DNA from: Rotaria socialis
Lineage: Eukaryota; Rotifera; Eurotatoria; Philodinida; Philodinidae
Reading direction: 5' to 3'
NCBI GenBank assembly: GCA_905331475.1
Contig: CAJNYU010001751.1
Span: forward strand, 8,866-72,865
Length of the DNA: 64,000 nucleotides
The notes beneath the pieces were generated by a model. The model was not told where the DNA came from. It was given only the letters and a program-made list of their open reading frames with translations, and searched no databases. Made by a program: the position numbers and the translations under genes. This document shows positions 35,218 through 46,366 of this stretch, one piece after another; the stretch's first letter is position 1; each line of letters starts with the position of its first letter.

Positions 35218-35685
35218 TAGATCTCAAAATTCTCTATCGAATGATATATAAATAAGAGTGGACCGACATTGTTGCCTAACGTAAAATCTTTCGCGAAAAA
35301 TATCATTATCGGTATGCACCTTTACTAGATCTTTTGTATGATATGCCCACGGTGTCAAATAGAATTCAGTAGCTTTTCTCGTATGTTGACACCCCATCAG
35401 AGAAAGAGAGAAAGAGAGCGTGAAAAGGGCTACAATCCGGCGGGTAAATTAAGATAAGTATAAACTATGATAATTGAAATATTTCATTAAAATGATTGGC
35501 TCCCCACCCAAAGGAAACACAGTGGATTTTAGTGCAATAGAAAAAGTAATGCAGATGATGTCTAGATTTGAAATAATGATTAAATGTGGCTTAAAATGTT
35601 GATGTAGCGTCAAAACTACCATAATGAAAACCAAAAAATTTGTGTTTGGACTGGGGCCGATTTCGGCTGTTAACTTCCCCCGTCC
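35218..35685 (-). repeat. Right terminal inverted repeat
   Basis: The inverse of 31153-31620 with only a few differences. Immediately outside is a TA microsatellite at about 35709-35733. Confidence 0.85.
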
Positions 35686-36027
35686 TTTTAGTATTTATAT
35701 TTATCAAATGAATATATATATATATATATATATACACGTATGTACATTTGAAAATGTAGAATGGTAGAGAATGCTTTCTTTTCTTTCCAAGAATGATGTT
35801 TAATGATTTGGAAAGCATTCATTACTTCCAAGAGTCCATTCTTAGGCATTTCGTTACAGAAAATGAGAAAATGCGTTCTCCTCAAGATGGAACTCAATCA
35901 TGACCTTTCCCAAATAGAATGAAAAGAAAACCATTCTGATAGCGAATGGAACGGGTTAGAAGGCTTTCTATTTGGATAAAGAAAAAATTTTGAACTAGAA
36001 AGAAAACATTCCATAACAGTATGAAGC

Positions 36028-36327
36028 TAGTGGCGGCGGAGTCACTGATACCCATGAGGCTTGAGCTTCACCTAGATTTCGCAAGATGAGTGTCAGCCTC
36101 ACTTGCTTTTGCACTGATTATTGCTATTTTTATTCTTTCATCAAAGTAGATGCAAAAAAAGTATATTTTGGTAAGTTCCAATCTTCGTTTTTATAATGGC
36201 CATTTTTATTTTTACTGAATTTCAATAAAAAGAAGACTTATTTTCTACTGGATGCTTTCATAAAATTCCACAGTAGAAAAAAAATATTATGAGCCTCACC
36301 TAGCTTAATGGCGCTCCACCGCCCCTG
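36028..36327. mobile_element. hAT-like non-autonomous element, about 300 bp
   Basis: Starts AGTGGCGGCGGAG and ends CTCCACCGCCCCTG, an imperfect inverted pair of the CAGNGGCGG type seen in hAT elements. Inside, GAGCCTCACCTAGCTTA echoes an inverse near the left end. No clear 8-bp target duplication is visible. It lies next to the truncated transporter fragment and may have helped to break it. Confidence 0.55.
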
Positions 36328-36475
36328 TATTGAATGTTGAAGAATGCATTCACTTATATGTTGAACGAGTTCTTTTTAGTAATGAATGCATTCGTCAACT
36401 GATGGAACGCGTTCTTCATGAAAAATATAGCTTTCCTATTTTGATGAATGCGCTCCTTTCCGTTTTTTTCTATCA

Positions 36476-36992
36476 TTATTTTTCACTGGGTAATACACTA
36501 TTTGAACCAAATAAGCCATCAACTATATTCGTTATAATAAACCAAATGTCACTAAGATTTAATTCTACAATTAATAGAATAATAGTCAGACGTATTAATC
36601 GTCCGACAGTACATGGAAGAATCAAAAGAGGTATACGCCCTATACGATCACAATTTGTACCAAGAATGATAAATGCTAAAACAGCTGGTAACGCTCCAGT
36701 GCCAGCCATAATTATATTTAAACGACTCACTGATATTTGTACTTCAATAGATAATTGAGCAATTTGAGAATCATTTTGAAAATTTTCTTCATTACAACCT
36801 GTTTTACTTGCTGGCGAACTTTTGCTAACAAGACCATATTCTATTTGATAACGTCGAATCATGAGATCAAATCGAAGAATTGGATCAGTTGTTGTAGTTG
36901 TCATCGAAACAATAACAATAGAAAAAAACAATCCACCAACGAAATGATATTTGTTTTTTTGGTTCTGGAAAAACATTTAACTGTGTTGACAT
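36476..36992 (-). pseudogene. SLC46-like major-facilitator transporter fragment
   Basis: From an ATG at 36992 the minus strand reads MSTQLNVFPEPKKQISFRWW. It must shift by one base in a seven-T run (near 36931) to continue as VIVSMTTTTTDPILRF and then a membrane segment with LGTNCDRIGRIPLLILPC. That last piece is the MFS loop-2 signature (GxxxDRxGR) in an SLC46 (folate/heme-type carrier) context. The exon ends at a possible donor near 36496 and no further exon follows; repeats occupy the downstream side. It covers only about the first three membrane helices of twelve. The run-length shift could be a sequencing error, but the missing remainder makes it a fragment. Confidence 0.6.
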
Positions 36993-37830
36993 GACTGATG
37001 AAACATCCACCAATGCCATTTCCTTTTTAAGCCATCTAAATAGATCAAATGTCTTGTTTGTGCTCTAGTCTGGGAAATAATTACTTCACCTAGCTTATTT
37101 CTGTTTATCCAACGCATCCTTTCGGTTTCATAATAATTGGGTGTTTTTTTCCTCTCATTGGAATGATTGTGATACATCCATTCAGGTTTTATTCAATAAA
37201 AGTACATGCGCCATACTAATTTCGTTCATTTTCTAGAGATTTAATCGATAAAACATGCTACTTGATTTCTGTGTTGATATCAAATTCTCTCCCACTGGAA
37301 AATATGTTTTCTTGCGGGTATTACTACGATTTACCAATCATCATATATATTCAATGCACGTTTTTTCTACATTGTCTCCCAAATGTCCTCGTCTTCGATG
37401 AGATCGATTATTATTCTGAATGAATATCAATATCAGCTCGGCGGTTTTCTTCTAACGACACTATTTTCATCATTTCAGTTTTTCACGTTCGATACAACCA
37501 GCGAGAAGCACAAAAGACGAAGGCAACATGTCAACCGTTCTGACATGTTTCTATATATGTAATTAATGTTGACGCGTGATCAATTATTTTCCTGCTGTTT
37601 TCCAGCAAATTAGACTGCCATTAATGTATATGTATGAACAAGAAATAGTAATACTATTCGACATTATAAACCATCGATAGAACGCCAAAGGCTTTACAAA
37701 GTCGGGGCTAAGTAAAACCATATTTGTATCTTATTTGATACTAAATTATTACGTTTTCTTATGAAAAATGGACTAAAATATTGAGCAATAATATTAATGA
37801 AATAAAAAAATATTACAAACATTATTTAAC

Positions 37831-40788
37831 ATGCAAAATCGTCGAGATGGAGTATTAATGGTAAAACCTAATCTACCATTAAAACCACAAGAAAATTTTA
37901 CTTTTTTCAAATTTATGTTAAGCAATGTTACCTGTTATGAAAGTAAGTTATCGAATGATAAAAAGAAAAGAAAATTGCATGAATGCTAGCTGTTAAACTG
38001 AAATACTAGGCTTAAGATAAGTAACTGAATTATGCTTAATATATTCAATGTGAAAGAAATCTATATTAGGAAAAAAGGCATTGACAGTTTGATGGTAAAT
38101 AAAAGGTTATAGGCATACTTTTACACATAACGCCTTTATGCGATCTATTAGTGCGATCTTATCAGCTGTCGGCATTATAAACGACTTCTATGATTTAATA
38201 TGAAGAATAATCTGAGCTATAAAGAATAATGATTCAGAAAAGTTCATCTTACATTAATAGCTCATTCACTAGGAATGAAATTCGAAATTGGTTTTGACTT
38301 GATTTCAAAAGTCAGAGTAATTAATCTTTTAAGTTGTCAGCTTCGTTAATTTCATTTGTATATCTGTTATGTAGAAGAAGCATGTTAACATGAAATCTCA
38401 TTTGAAATCTCTTTTTTTTTCTTTCTTCCAATTCTTATGGTTACTTTCGTATGTGAAGCTAAATTACATCAACACGAAACTCACCAAATAGAATTCCTCA
38501 TAATAAAATAATAGCATTGGTTAATAAATAATTACTTTACTTGATCGTAGAATTATTATAATACTATTTTATGACTCGCTAAATTAAAATTCGAGTCGCT
38601 TTAAATGTTGATCTCAATTTGAGTGACTGTTTTTTTTATACCATAACTCGAATACATTCGATACATGTCAGTTTTTTTTTAAATAACTTTGATTAACAGA
38701 GTATCAGATTCAGTGGAGATTGGAAACCTTGTTCAACGAAATCTAGATTATTTGACTTTTCGAAACTGAAGAAATCTATTCTGATCGTTGTTCTGAATAA
38801 AAATGTCATTTAACGATGACTTAAAACTGGTGGTTATATATTTTGAATATTTATTGTTCGTCAAATTTAATAAAGTCTTGTCCTGGTGACACGTCTTGTT
38901 GTTTCTGCGATTTTCTCTATTGATTATATGAGTGAAAATCATATCACTCCTGTACTTGAAGTGAACCAACGCATTATTCTTAAAAAAAAACATTCCTATT
39001 GGTTAAACTAAGCTCTCCTAGGGTAGACTTCCAAGCAAATAATACAACATATTACATAAACAGGAAAAAATAAGCACAAACAAATATGCATTCATACTTA
39101 ATGTAGTGTGAGGCATTTTATCCTTATTCACTATCTTTATTATTAGGTTTATAATATCATCATTTCGCAGATAGTACTAACGCTATAAAATTAACTTAAG
39201 AAATCTTTCATTAGATCTGAGCCAGACATATGAGACAAAGCCGCCGGATATAAACAGAAAATAATACGACATCAAAAATCAAAGTTTCGATATAAAATCT
39301 TCCTTATAAGATATGTGACTAATATAATCATAAATTTGTTCTATTCTGAATTATAATTACATAAAAATCGTACTGTTCATTCATTTTTACAATTTACTCT
39401 TCTATACATACTTAATCGAAGCAGTAGTTTATATAGGCGATATTTTAGTGATATAAATGGAAATTCTTTTTGCTATTCTTGTGGAAACACATGGATATCA
39501 TCAAAAGTATGCGAAAGAATAGATAACATCTTTCAATGATCTTTTACCAAATCATTTGCTTGTATCTGTGTATATCTCTCGAAAGCCTTATATGGTATCA
39601 TAGCTAGGAAATCATGCTTAAGCTTCGAAGTAATCGGACGAGTTTTTTTTAATTTGTGTAGTAACCTTTTAAAATGAACTTACCTTTTCTTTTTTAGCTG
39701 AAAAAGTTGTTCGTTTTGAATATAAATGGATAGGTCTTTTATCATTAATTGTCAAATTAACTATTGCAATTAGTTGTCTTTATTTAATGTTTCAAAGAGA
39801 TTCTTATCAAATATTTGATCGATCACCAATATCAGCCGTAACCATCAAAGTAAAACAATCAAACATCTGTTCAAATAATGATAGTATAATACGTTATGCA
39901 CTACAATACAATTGTTCAAACTCGTTATATGATGTCAATGATTTTGTTAAGCCAGCAACAGAGAACGGAGCAGTATCAATAACAACACGAATGATAGAAA
40001 TCAAACACATATTACAACCTTGTAATACGAAAAACGTTAAGAAAAATCAAACGTTATACAACGCATCCATACATCAATGTGATCATCAAGCACGTTGTAT
40101 TTTACCACCGTTTTATCGTTCTCAAAATGGAACTATGTTGAACAAACAGACACTGTGCTGGTTTGAAGCACTGCCAAGATTTGAACGATTAAACTATCAA
40201 GCACTTGATTATGTTATATTTATAAAACATTTTGTAGAATTTGCACAATTAGGAGTTGTTAGACATAATCTGTTGCCCAATTTACTAACCTCAGATTATT
40301 TGCGAACATGTGAATATGATCCATATGAACATCCATTTTGTCCAAAATTTAGAATTTTGAAAATTTTACAAATCATTGAAAAAAACTCAAGTGAATATAA
40401 ATCAATATTTTTTCATGGATCATTAATTGAAATACGAATTGCTTGGAAATGTAATCTTGATAGAAATTTGAAATATTGTGAACCTACATATGAATTTCAA
40501 CGTTTAGATATTGTACCGTACAGCAAAAATCCGTATGATTCCGGTTCAAACTTTCTTACATCACATTATTTTTTTCAGCCTAATAGTCGTGAAGTATATC
40601 GGATGCATACACATATATATAATTTACATATTATAATTTCGGTTAGTGGTGAGGCAGGAAGATTTGATTTATTTCAAACAACAACAAGTATTGGATCATT
40701 TCTTGGCATATTTGGTACAGGATCGATTGTTTGCGATTTTATAGCGGCATTTGTTATTAATTTTAAAAAAGTAAAATATGATGATTAG
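37831..40788 (+). CDS. P2RX: P2X receptor (ATP-gated cation channel family)
   Basis: Two exons, 37831-37942 and 39698-40788, join in phase to 400 residues across a 1755-nt intron. The N-terminus has the conserved YETEK phosphorylation site (residues 36-40). Membrane helix 1 follows (about 48-68), then an ectodomain with exactly ten cysteines in P2X spacing, including HPFCPKF. Helix 2 is GSFLGIFGTGSIVCDF, with the family Asp. Lys88 and Lys90 in TIKVK match the ATP-binding Lys67 and Lys69 of human P2X4. The NFR motif is NFL (322-324), the later binding Lys is His343, and the Thr186 position seems to be Val. The C-tail is about 10 residues and lacks the usual YxxxK. The family call is firm. It should form a trimeric channel; ATP gating is uncertain. 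Confidence 0.9.
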
Positions 40789-41311
40789 TTATTAATCGAT
40801 TTCAATAAATATATTTATAGAAAAACTATTATTTCCTCAGGAAATATTTTTCAATTATTGATGATTGTCTATAAATAACTGAAAATAAAAATTTATTAGA
40901 TGATTATATCTTGCACTTAATTTGTCTTCTAGTAAAATTAAATTTTATGTTTGTTTAATAAATTAATATTTTTTTTACAAATTATAATGATCAATTTTTC
41001 GTATTATTTAACAAATTTAAGAAGTAAGAAGTATTCACTTCAAAAATCATCGTTACAATTCAGGAAAATAAATTAGATGCAAGTTTAAATAACAAACGAC
41101 GACAGAGACAATATATACACGGTTGATATGATTCATAGGCGGCATGTCTAGGGTTCACGTTTATATACATATAAGAAAATAGACATGCATTACTTATTTT
41201 ATCTATTATATATTCGATGACTATGTTTGAATTCTATTTTTCTATTCAATTAAACGATCATAATATATATATATATATATGATAGACGTTTTTATTCAGA
41301 AGTAAACAAAC

Positions 41312-42322
41312 ATGGGCTGTGGAAATTCATCATCGGCATCAAATTCAACAAAATTAATAAATAAAAATGAAGGACGAATATCATTAAAAAATACAATATT
41401 TATTGAACAACGAAAAAAACATAATCATGAAAAATTCACTAAAGCATGTTCATCATTAAATCTTGAACAAATATTTGATGGTCGTGGTAAAAATTTACTA
41501 AAAAGATTTGAATTCGATTCGGCTTGCCTTTTATTCGATATTTCATTAACACATATACTTTTACTAAATGGTAAACAACTTTATTTTATTAATTTAAATA
41601 CAATGAATATTGATAAAACTATTGTACTTATTGATACAATGAATATTCAAGAAATTGTTTGGTCATCAAAATTAAAATATTTTCTTATTCTTACAACTGA
41701 TCAATTGTATAAAACAAATTTTGATCAATTTGAATTAATATCTATTCATCAAATACAGGTTTGATAGTTCGAGAAAAATATGTATATGTGATTTTTTTTC
41801 CCTATTTAGTTTATTAATGAGGGTCATCGTAAATCATATATGACAGTGAATGGTGATGATTTACTTATAAATCATTCATTTGGCCATGATCTACGTCGTT
41901 ATTGTCTTTCAAATTTAAATCTTCTACAATCATCGCGTGTATATGAAGAATATAAAGATATATGTATAACTACCATACAATTAAATTCAAAAAAGATTTT
42001 GGCTCTTGCAATTTCAATTGGTGAAAAACAAATGATAGATTTAATCAATTTAAATACTGATAAAATTATTCATAGAATAAAATTAGATTTAAATGAAAAT
42101 ATTTTATATCCAATTAATCTACATTTTCAGGGATTATGGTTTGCTAAAACATGCGTACCCTATGTGAATATTGGTCATTGTTTAATAGCATCCGATGGAC
42201 AAATAGCTCGATTGAAACTTTTTTCAAATCAAGATAATTTTATACGTTCACTTCGAATGACTGATGATCAAAGGTGGTTACTGATTGGTAGACAACATGC
42301 ACTAGAAATTTATTCATTGTAA
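41312..42322 (+). CDS. Putatively myristoylated orphan protein, propeller-like
   Basis: Two exons, 41312-41758 and 41810-42322, join in phase to 319 residues with a 51-nt intron. The start MGCGNSSS fits N-myristoylation at Gly2 and palmitoylation at Cys3, so membrane attachment is likely. The body has repeated beta-strand blocks such as GKQLYFINLNTMNID, KLKYFLILTTDQLYK and RWLLIGRQHALEIYSL. They resemble degenerate WD40/propeller blades without the WD signature. It has no enzyme motif and no transmembrane segment. It lies 523 bp downstream of the P2X gene on the same strand, probably with its own promoter. I do not recognise a named family. Confidence 0.7.
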
Positions 42323-43890
42323 AATAATGTGTTTTTCTTTTCTTAGTTGATTTATAGATTTTGTTTGTTTTGATTTATTTTGATCAGTATTATTTGTTTG
42401 TTTTCGTCACATAACTGAAAACGAAAATTTGAAAAGAAAAGTATTAGCAACATTTCGTTCATTCATTTGATACGTCTGCATCAGTCATTTCCAATCTATT
42501 TTAAAACTGATTTCTCAGAGTAGATAAGGATGACCTACATATGAGAAAATTTCAGAACATTATGAAGATTTCTTATATTACTATAACAATAACTGGAAGC
42601 TTGTTTCTATTGAAAATTAGAACAGACGGTTTGGAAGAGTCACTGATTAAGACATTTTGACTGTGTACTCTATAACCGGCATCTTAACGAGAATAAAAGG
42701 AACGAATAATACGCTTCTGTTGTTGTCGTTGTCGTTGTTGGTGTTCTTTATTCTTTCTTTGCACCATAAGATCATTTCATGTGCAGTCTATCATGTTAAA
42801 GCAATTTCCATGCTTTATTATCCATCCTATTCCAGATATAAAAGAAAAGCTTTTCTCAAAGATCGAAGACACTCCATTAACTGTAATATACAAAAAGTGA
42901 AAGATTGTATTTCGTTGATTCATAGCGATCAGGTTACGAACTTTAATGAGAAAGTTCTAGACACTGAAGAAAATGGTAATACTCAAAGTGGTTCAAGAAG
43001 AAAACCATAATAAATATGCAGCTGATACACAGTTTATCAATCAACATGTTCTAAATCCAATGTGTCGCTGGTTAATATTACCATGAATGCACAACTAAAT
43101 TTCTTGCAAGAATATGAGAATGATTCTTGTATAAACATATCTCATTGCGTATTTAATCACGAATTGTGTTCCAAGCTATAACTTCTTTGTTTACTTGACT
43201 TTGTTTACATAGTTATCAACAGATAGAATCATAAGACTGATGTTGGATCAGTGCCAAAGACAAAGTAAAAGAAAATTTTAGAAGCTAATAAAAGAAGTAT
43301 TTGAGGATGTGGGTGTGAATAAACATGGATAGGCGGATATGAGTGTAGATAAGTATCGGTGAGTTTGAATACTCATACAGGTATTCAAAAGAGGAGCGAT
43401 ACTGCATAATGATATCAACTTCCTCATTTCAGCTTAAATCACACTGTCTGGTATGTTACATCTATATTCATAGACACATAGCATGAGTAGCAACTTCAAT
43501 CACACTTAAAATCGATCTCTTGATTAGAATTTGTTTTTTGAAATCAAGAATATGCTACGACATTTTGTCGATGCGGCTATTTGATTTGCAACAGTAATTC
43601 CCAAGAACCATAAGCTTCCCGTCAGATTTAATTCATACATATTTTAAAAACATCCAAGCAAACAAAACATCCAATAAAATGTCTCATTCAAGTAAACATC
43701 TAGAATCCTTAGATAAAGTGAGTATCTTACACTCAACTAATTTAGTTATTTAAACATAAAAACCATAAATAAGCTTATGAAGAATACATTTCTATTTACA
43801 TATTGGTGAAAAACAGCTAGAACAACTTAAGTAGTTTCTGCTGTTTAAAATACTAAGTCAAAATCGATCATGTTCGATTTAGAATTACTG
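42323..43890. other. Intergenic DNA between convergent genes
   Basis: An open frame at 42657-43010 lacks an ATG start and includes a TTGTTGTCG-type microsatellite giving a Leu/Ser-rich stretch; I do not accept it as a gene. A short telomere-like tract (GATGTGGGTGTGAAT) lies near 43306. Nothing else stands out. Confidence 0.45.
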
Positions 43891-45012
43891 TTATTTGTTT
43901 ACTTTTAGATCTTCTAACTTTATGGGTGACTCCACTCTAGAAGTACTAGTTGATGATGGAATTCGATGTTTTTCAATTTCAGATTGAATTAATTTGCTTT
44001 GGATAGACAAAGGTAATCCTGGATTGACGCCAATCAAAAATGGAAGGGCCATTTTTGGTAATGACTCAAAATCAACCAGACACCGAATGAACATGCAGTC
44101 ATCACGTACATAAGGATTATCTTCTGATTGAATGATTGATAATGGTAGAAACTTCGATATCCCAGAAGCTATATTCATATTAGATTTGGGCCGTAGAAAG
44201 CTATTTGATTTAGGATCGGGCCGAAATGAATCGATTATATGACGACGAACACTCGTTTGATCGTACAGAAAAAATGTTACTTTGTGGTTAAAGGGCCATG
44301 TTAGTATAGCATCATAATCGCCTCGCATAACAACAAAAAACAATGACATGTGAGTGCCTTTCGCGTTACCATCACCATTCAAATAAAGTCTCATACACAT
44401 TTTATAGCCCGTAGGTGAGGAATAGAATGGTGAAGAATAGATGCTTTGTTGCTGACCATTCTTAGCATTTGCTAACTTTCCGGTTACGTCGGTGATTTTC
44501 CAAATAAATGATCCGTCAAATGATGATGAACCAGAATTATCTGATAGTATTTGTTTTATAGTTGCGAGTTCAGTTTGTAAGATGTTGTTGTTCATATCAA
44601 CAGCAGAGATTAATTGTGAATTTTCTTCCTCAGATTTTTTTACTTTTTCTATTTGTTTTTGCTGTTCCATAATATTACTGAGTAGCTGTACGAAATTCTT
44701 ATGAATCTCTACATTATCATTATGTAAACATGCGACTCCATCTCCTAGGGTACTGAGTGCATCTATTAACTCCGCATAATCATTTTTTTGTAGGTCCCAT
44801 AGATCATTATCTTCTAATGGTTTCATATGCAGTTGTTTCACATAGATCTCCACTGCTTTGAGAACGTTTTCTTTGTGGAATTCACTCGAATAGTGTTCGA
44901 ATAAATCGTTGTAACATAGCTCAGATGTACAGCCAAAATTACTTAATGGACATGCTATCAATCTGTTATTGTTAGTACATTCTCTTTTGTTGATACTATC
45001 TGTAGAATTCAC
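43891..45012 (-). CDS. TRAF-like protein: TRAF zinc finger, coiled coil, MATH domain (5' end incomplete)
   Basis: The frame gives 373 residues and begins right after a splice acceptor (TTCTCTTAG), so a start exon upstream is missing; the first visible codon is GTG, not ATG. One TRAF-type finger is visible (CPLSNFGC, then His40 and His46). A coiled coil spans about residues 100-155. The MATH/TRAF-C domain (about 168-316) has SFIWKITD, FYSSPTGYKMCMRLYLNG, TWPFNHKVTFFLYD and NPYVRDDCMFIRC. A Ser/Thr-rich tail follows. TRAF proteins trimerise and link receptors to ubiquitin signalling. I find no RING in the 1 kb upstream, so this may be a RING-less form or a truncated copy. Confidence 0.8.
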   Translation of the reverse strand: MNSTDSINKRECTNNNRLIACPLSNFGCTSELCYNDLFEHYSSEFHKENVLKAVEIYVKQLHMKPLEDNDLWDLQKNDYAELIDALSTLGDGVACLHNDNVEIHKNFVQLLSNIMEQQKQIEKVKKSEEENSQLISAVDMNNNILQTELATIKQILSDNSGSSSFDGSFIWKITDVTGKLANAKNGQQQSIYSSPFYSSPTGYKMCMRLYLNGDGNAKGTHMSLFFVVMRGDYDAILTWPFNHKVTFFLYDQTSVRRHIIDSFRPDPKSNSFLRPKSNMNIASGISKFLPLSIIQSEDNPYVRDDCMFIRCLVDFESLPKMALPFLIGVNPGLPLSIQSKLIQSEIEKHRIPSSTSTSRVESPIKLEDLKVNK

Positions 45013-45994
45013 CTAAGAGAAAATACAAACAATGAAATAAAGACCAGTAAAATCTCTATTATTTATCAAGTATTTCAGGACTCGTTGTTTGGGATTTGGG
45101 TATAGAATGAAGAAGGGCTGGTGGATTGAGTTGTAGAATATCACTCTTTTCTGGGTGCGCTCCCTTGTCTTCAAGATATTCTTATCAGATTTTAAGTTTG
45201 TTATCAGAATTTTTCGTGAATAATTTTCATGTTCGCATTATGTCGATTTGTAGTTATAAAAGATTTATTTGAGTTCTTTATTATGGCGTTCTCCTCTCCA
45301 CTACGAATCTCGTTTTTTCATAGACACAACAGATGTTTATATCAAATGTGAGAAGGCAATGAGAATATACCCATAGATAATACATTAGAAAGATAATGCT
45401 GGCTATTGTACCCAAGCAGATGGGAAATGGCCAGAACACACGAGGGAAAATATCCAGTAGTGCAAAAGAAAATCTATTGTTATATTTGCTAACATCGAGT
45501 ATATCTAAACGCAGCTGATTAGACGATGGAAATACGAAGTGGGAAAATTTTCCTTAATGAACTATCTATTCGATGGCTTTATTGGACTCATTTACTTGCG
45601 ATATCTGCGTTCAATCATTTGGATTCACTTAGAACTACTAAAGAGAGAGGCAACGATTCAAGAGATTGACTTCCAACAAAAGAGAAACAGTGAGAGTTGT
45701 ATTCACAGTTTTAAAAATTAGCGGGACAGCTCTGTGGACGATGCGAAAAGTAGGAAAGCATCACCACTTACGCAGATAGATGCTAGTTCATTTTTCTATG
45801 ATGTTTCCAACGTTCCTTAAACTCATATGATGCCTTTGGAAACTATGAATTTCAAAGTTATATTACCAACGGTTTTCTAAAACATTTTCACTAAACATAG
45901 TCGGTACATCATTATTTTCAAATTTGATATATGGTTTCGAATCTCTCTGCTCATTCCCCTTAACATAAAACACCACCTCTGAAAGTTCTAATCT

Positions 45995-46358
45995 AGGGAT
46001 GCAACGGTGAGGATCAAAAGCCGTTCCACCGTCACCGTTTCATCGCTTGAGACCGGTGAAACAGTGGAGCGGTGCACCGCTGGATCGGGCCCCGGTTGGA
46101 GCGGTGAAGCGGTGGACCGGGGCCCGATTCACCGGTGAAAGCCGGAAAGACTACGAAACACCTACGGTGAAGGCCGGTTTTTTCTAAGATTCAGAGATAT
46201 CTCTATCAGTGTGATCTGGTAGCACCACTGCACCGGCCTTCACCGTAGGTGTTTTGTAGTCTTTCCAGCTTTCACCGGTGAACCGGGCCCCGGTCCACCG
46301 ATGCATCGGTCTCAAGCGGTGGAACGGTGAACGATTAATCGTCACCGTTGCATCCCTA
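45995..46358. mobile_element. hAT-type foldback MITE with 8-bp target duplication
   Basis: Starts TAGGGATGCAACGGTGA and ends TCACCGTTGCATCCCTA. It is flanked by the direct repeat TTCTAATC at 45987-45994 and 46359-46366. The whole 364 bp folds back, is GC-rich (CCGGTGAAGCGG-like words) and has no ORF. Eight-base target duplication and these ends identify a hAT element. Confidence 0.9.
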
Positions 46359-46366
46359 TTCTAATC

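Larger units (their letters stand above)
31153..35685 (-). mobile_element. 4.5-kb DNA transposon with 468-bp terminal inverted repeats
   Basis: Bases 31153-31620 and 35218-35685 are near-perfect inverted copies. Outer ends read GGACGGGGGACGTTAGCAGC on the left and the inverse GGACGGGGGAAGTTAACAGC on the right. Between them, all on the minus strand, lie a zinc-finger/HTH/DDE transposase and a SWIM-type second gene. This two-gene plan resembles the ISL2EU/IS4EU branch of DDE transposons; that placement is inference. Flanks show no convincing target duplication (left ends TAAT, right begins TTTT). Both genes carry stops or frameshifts, and an internal element interrupts the first, so the copy is dead. 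The similar arms suggest moderate age. Confidence 0.85.

Noticed and set aside
42657..43010. 117-codon ORF with a hydrophobic segment
   Set aside because: No ATG start, and the hydrophobic stretch comes from a TTGTTGTCG microsatellite.
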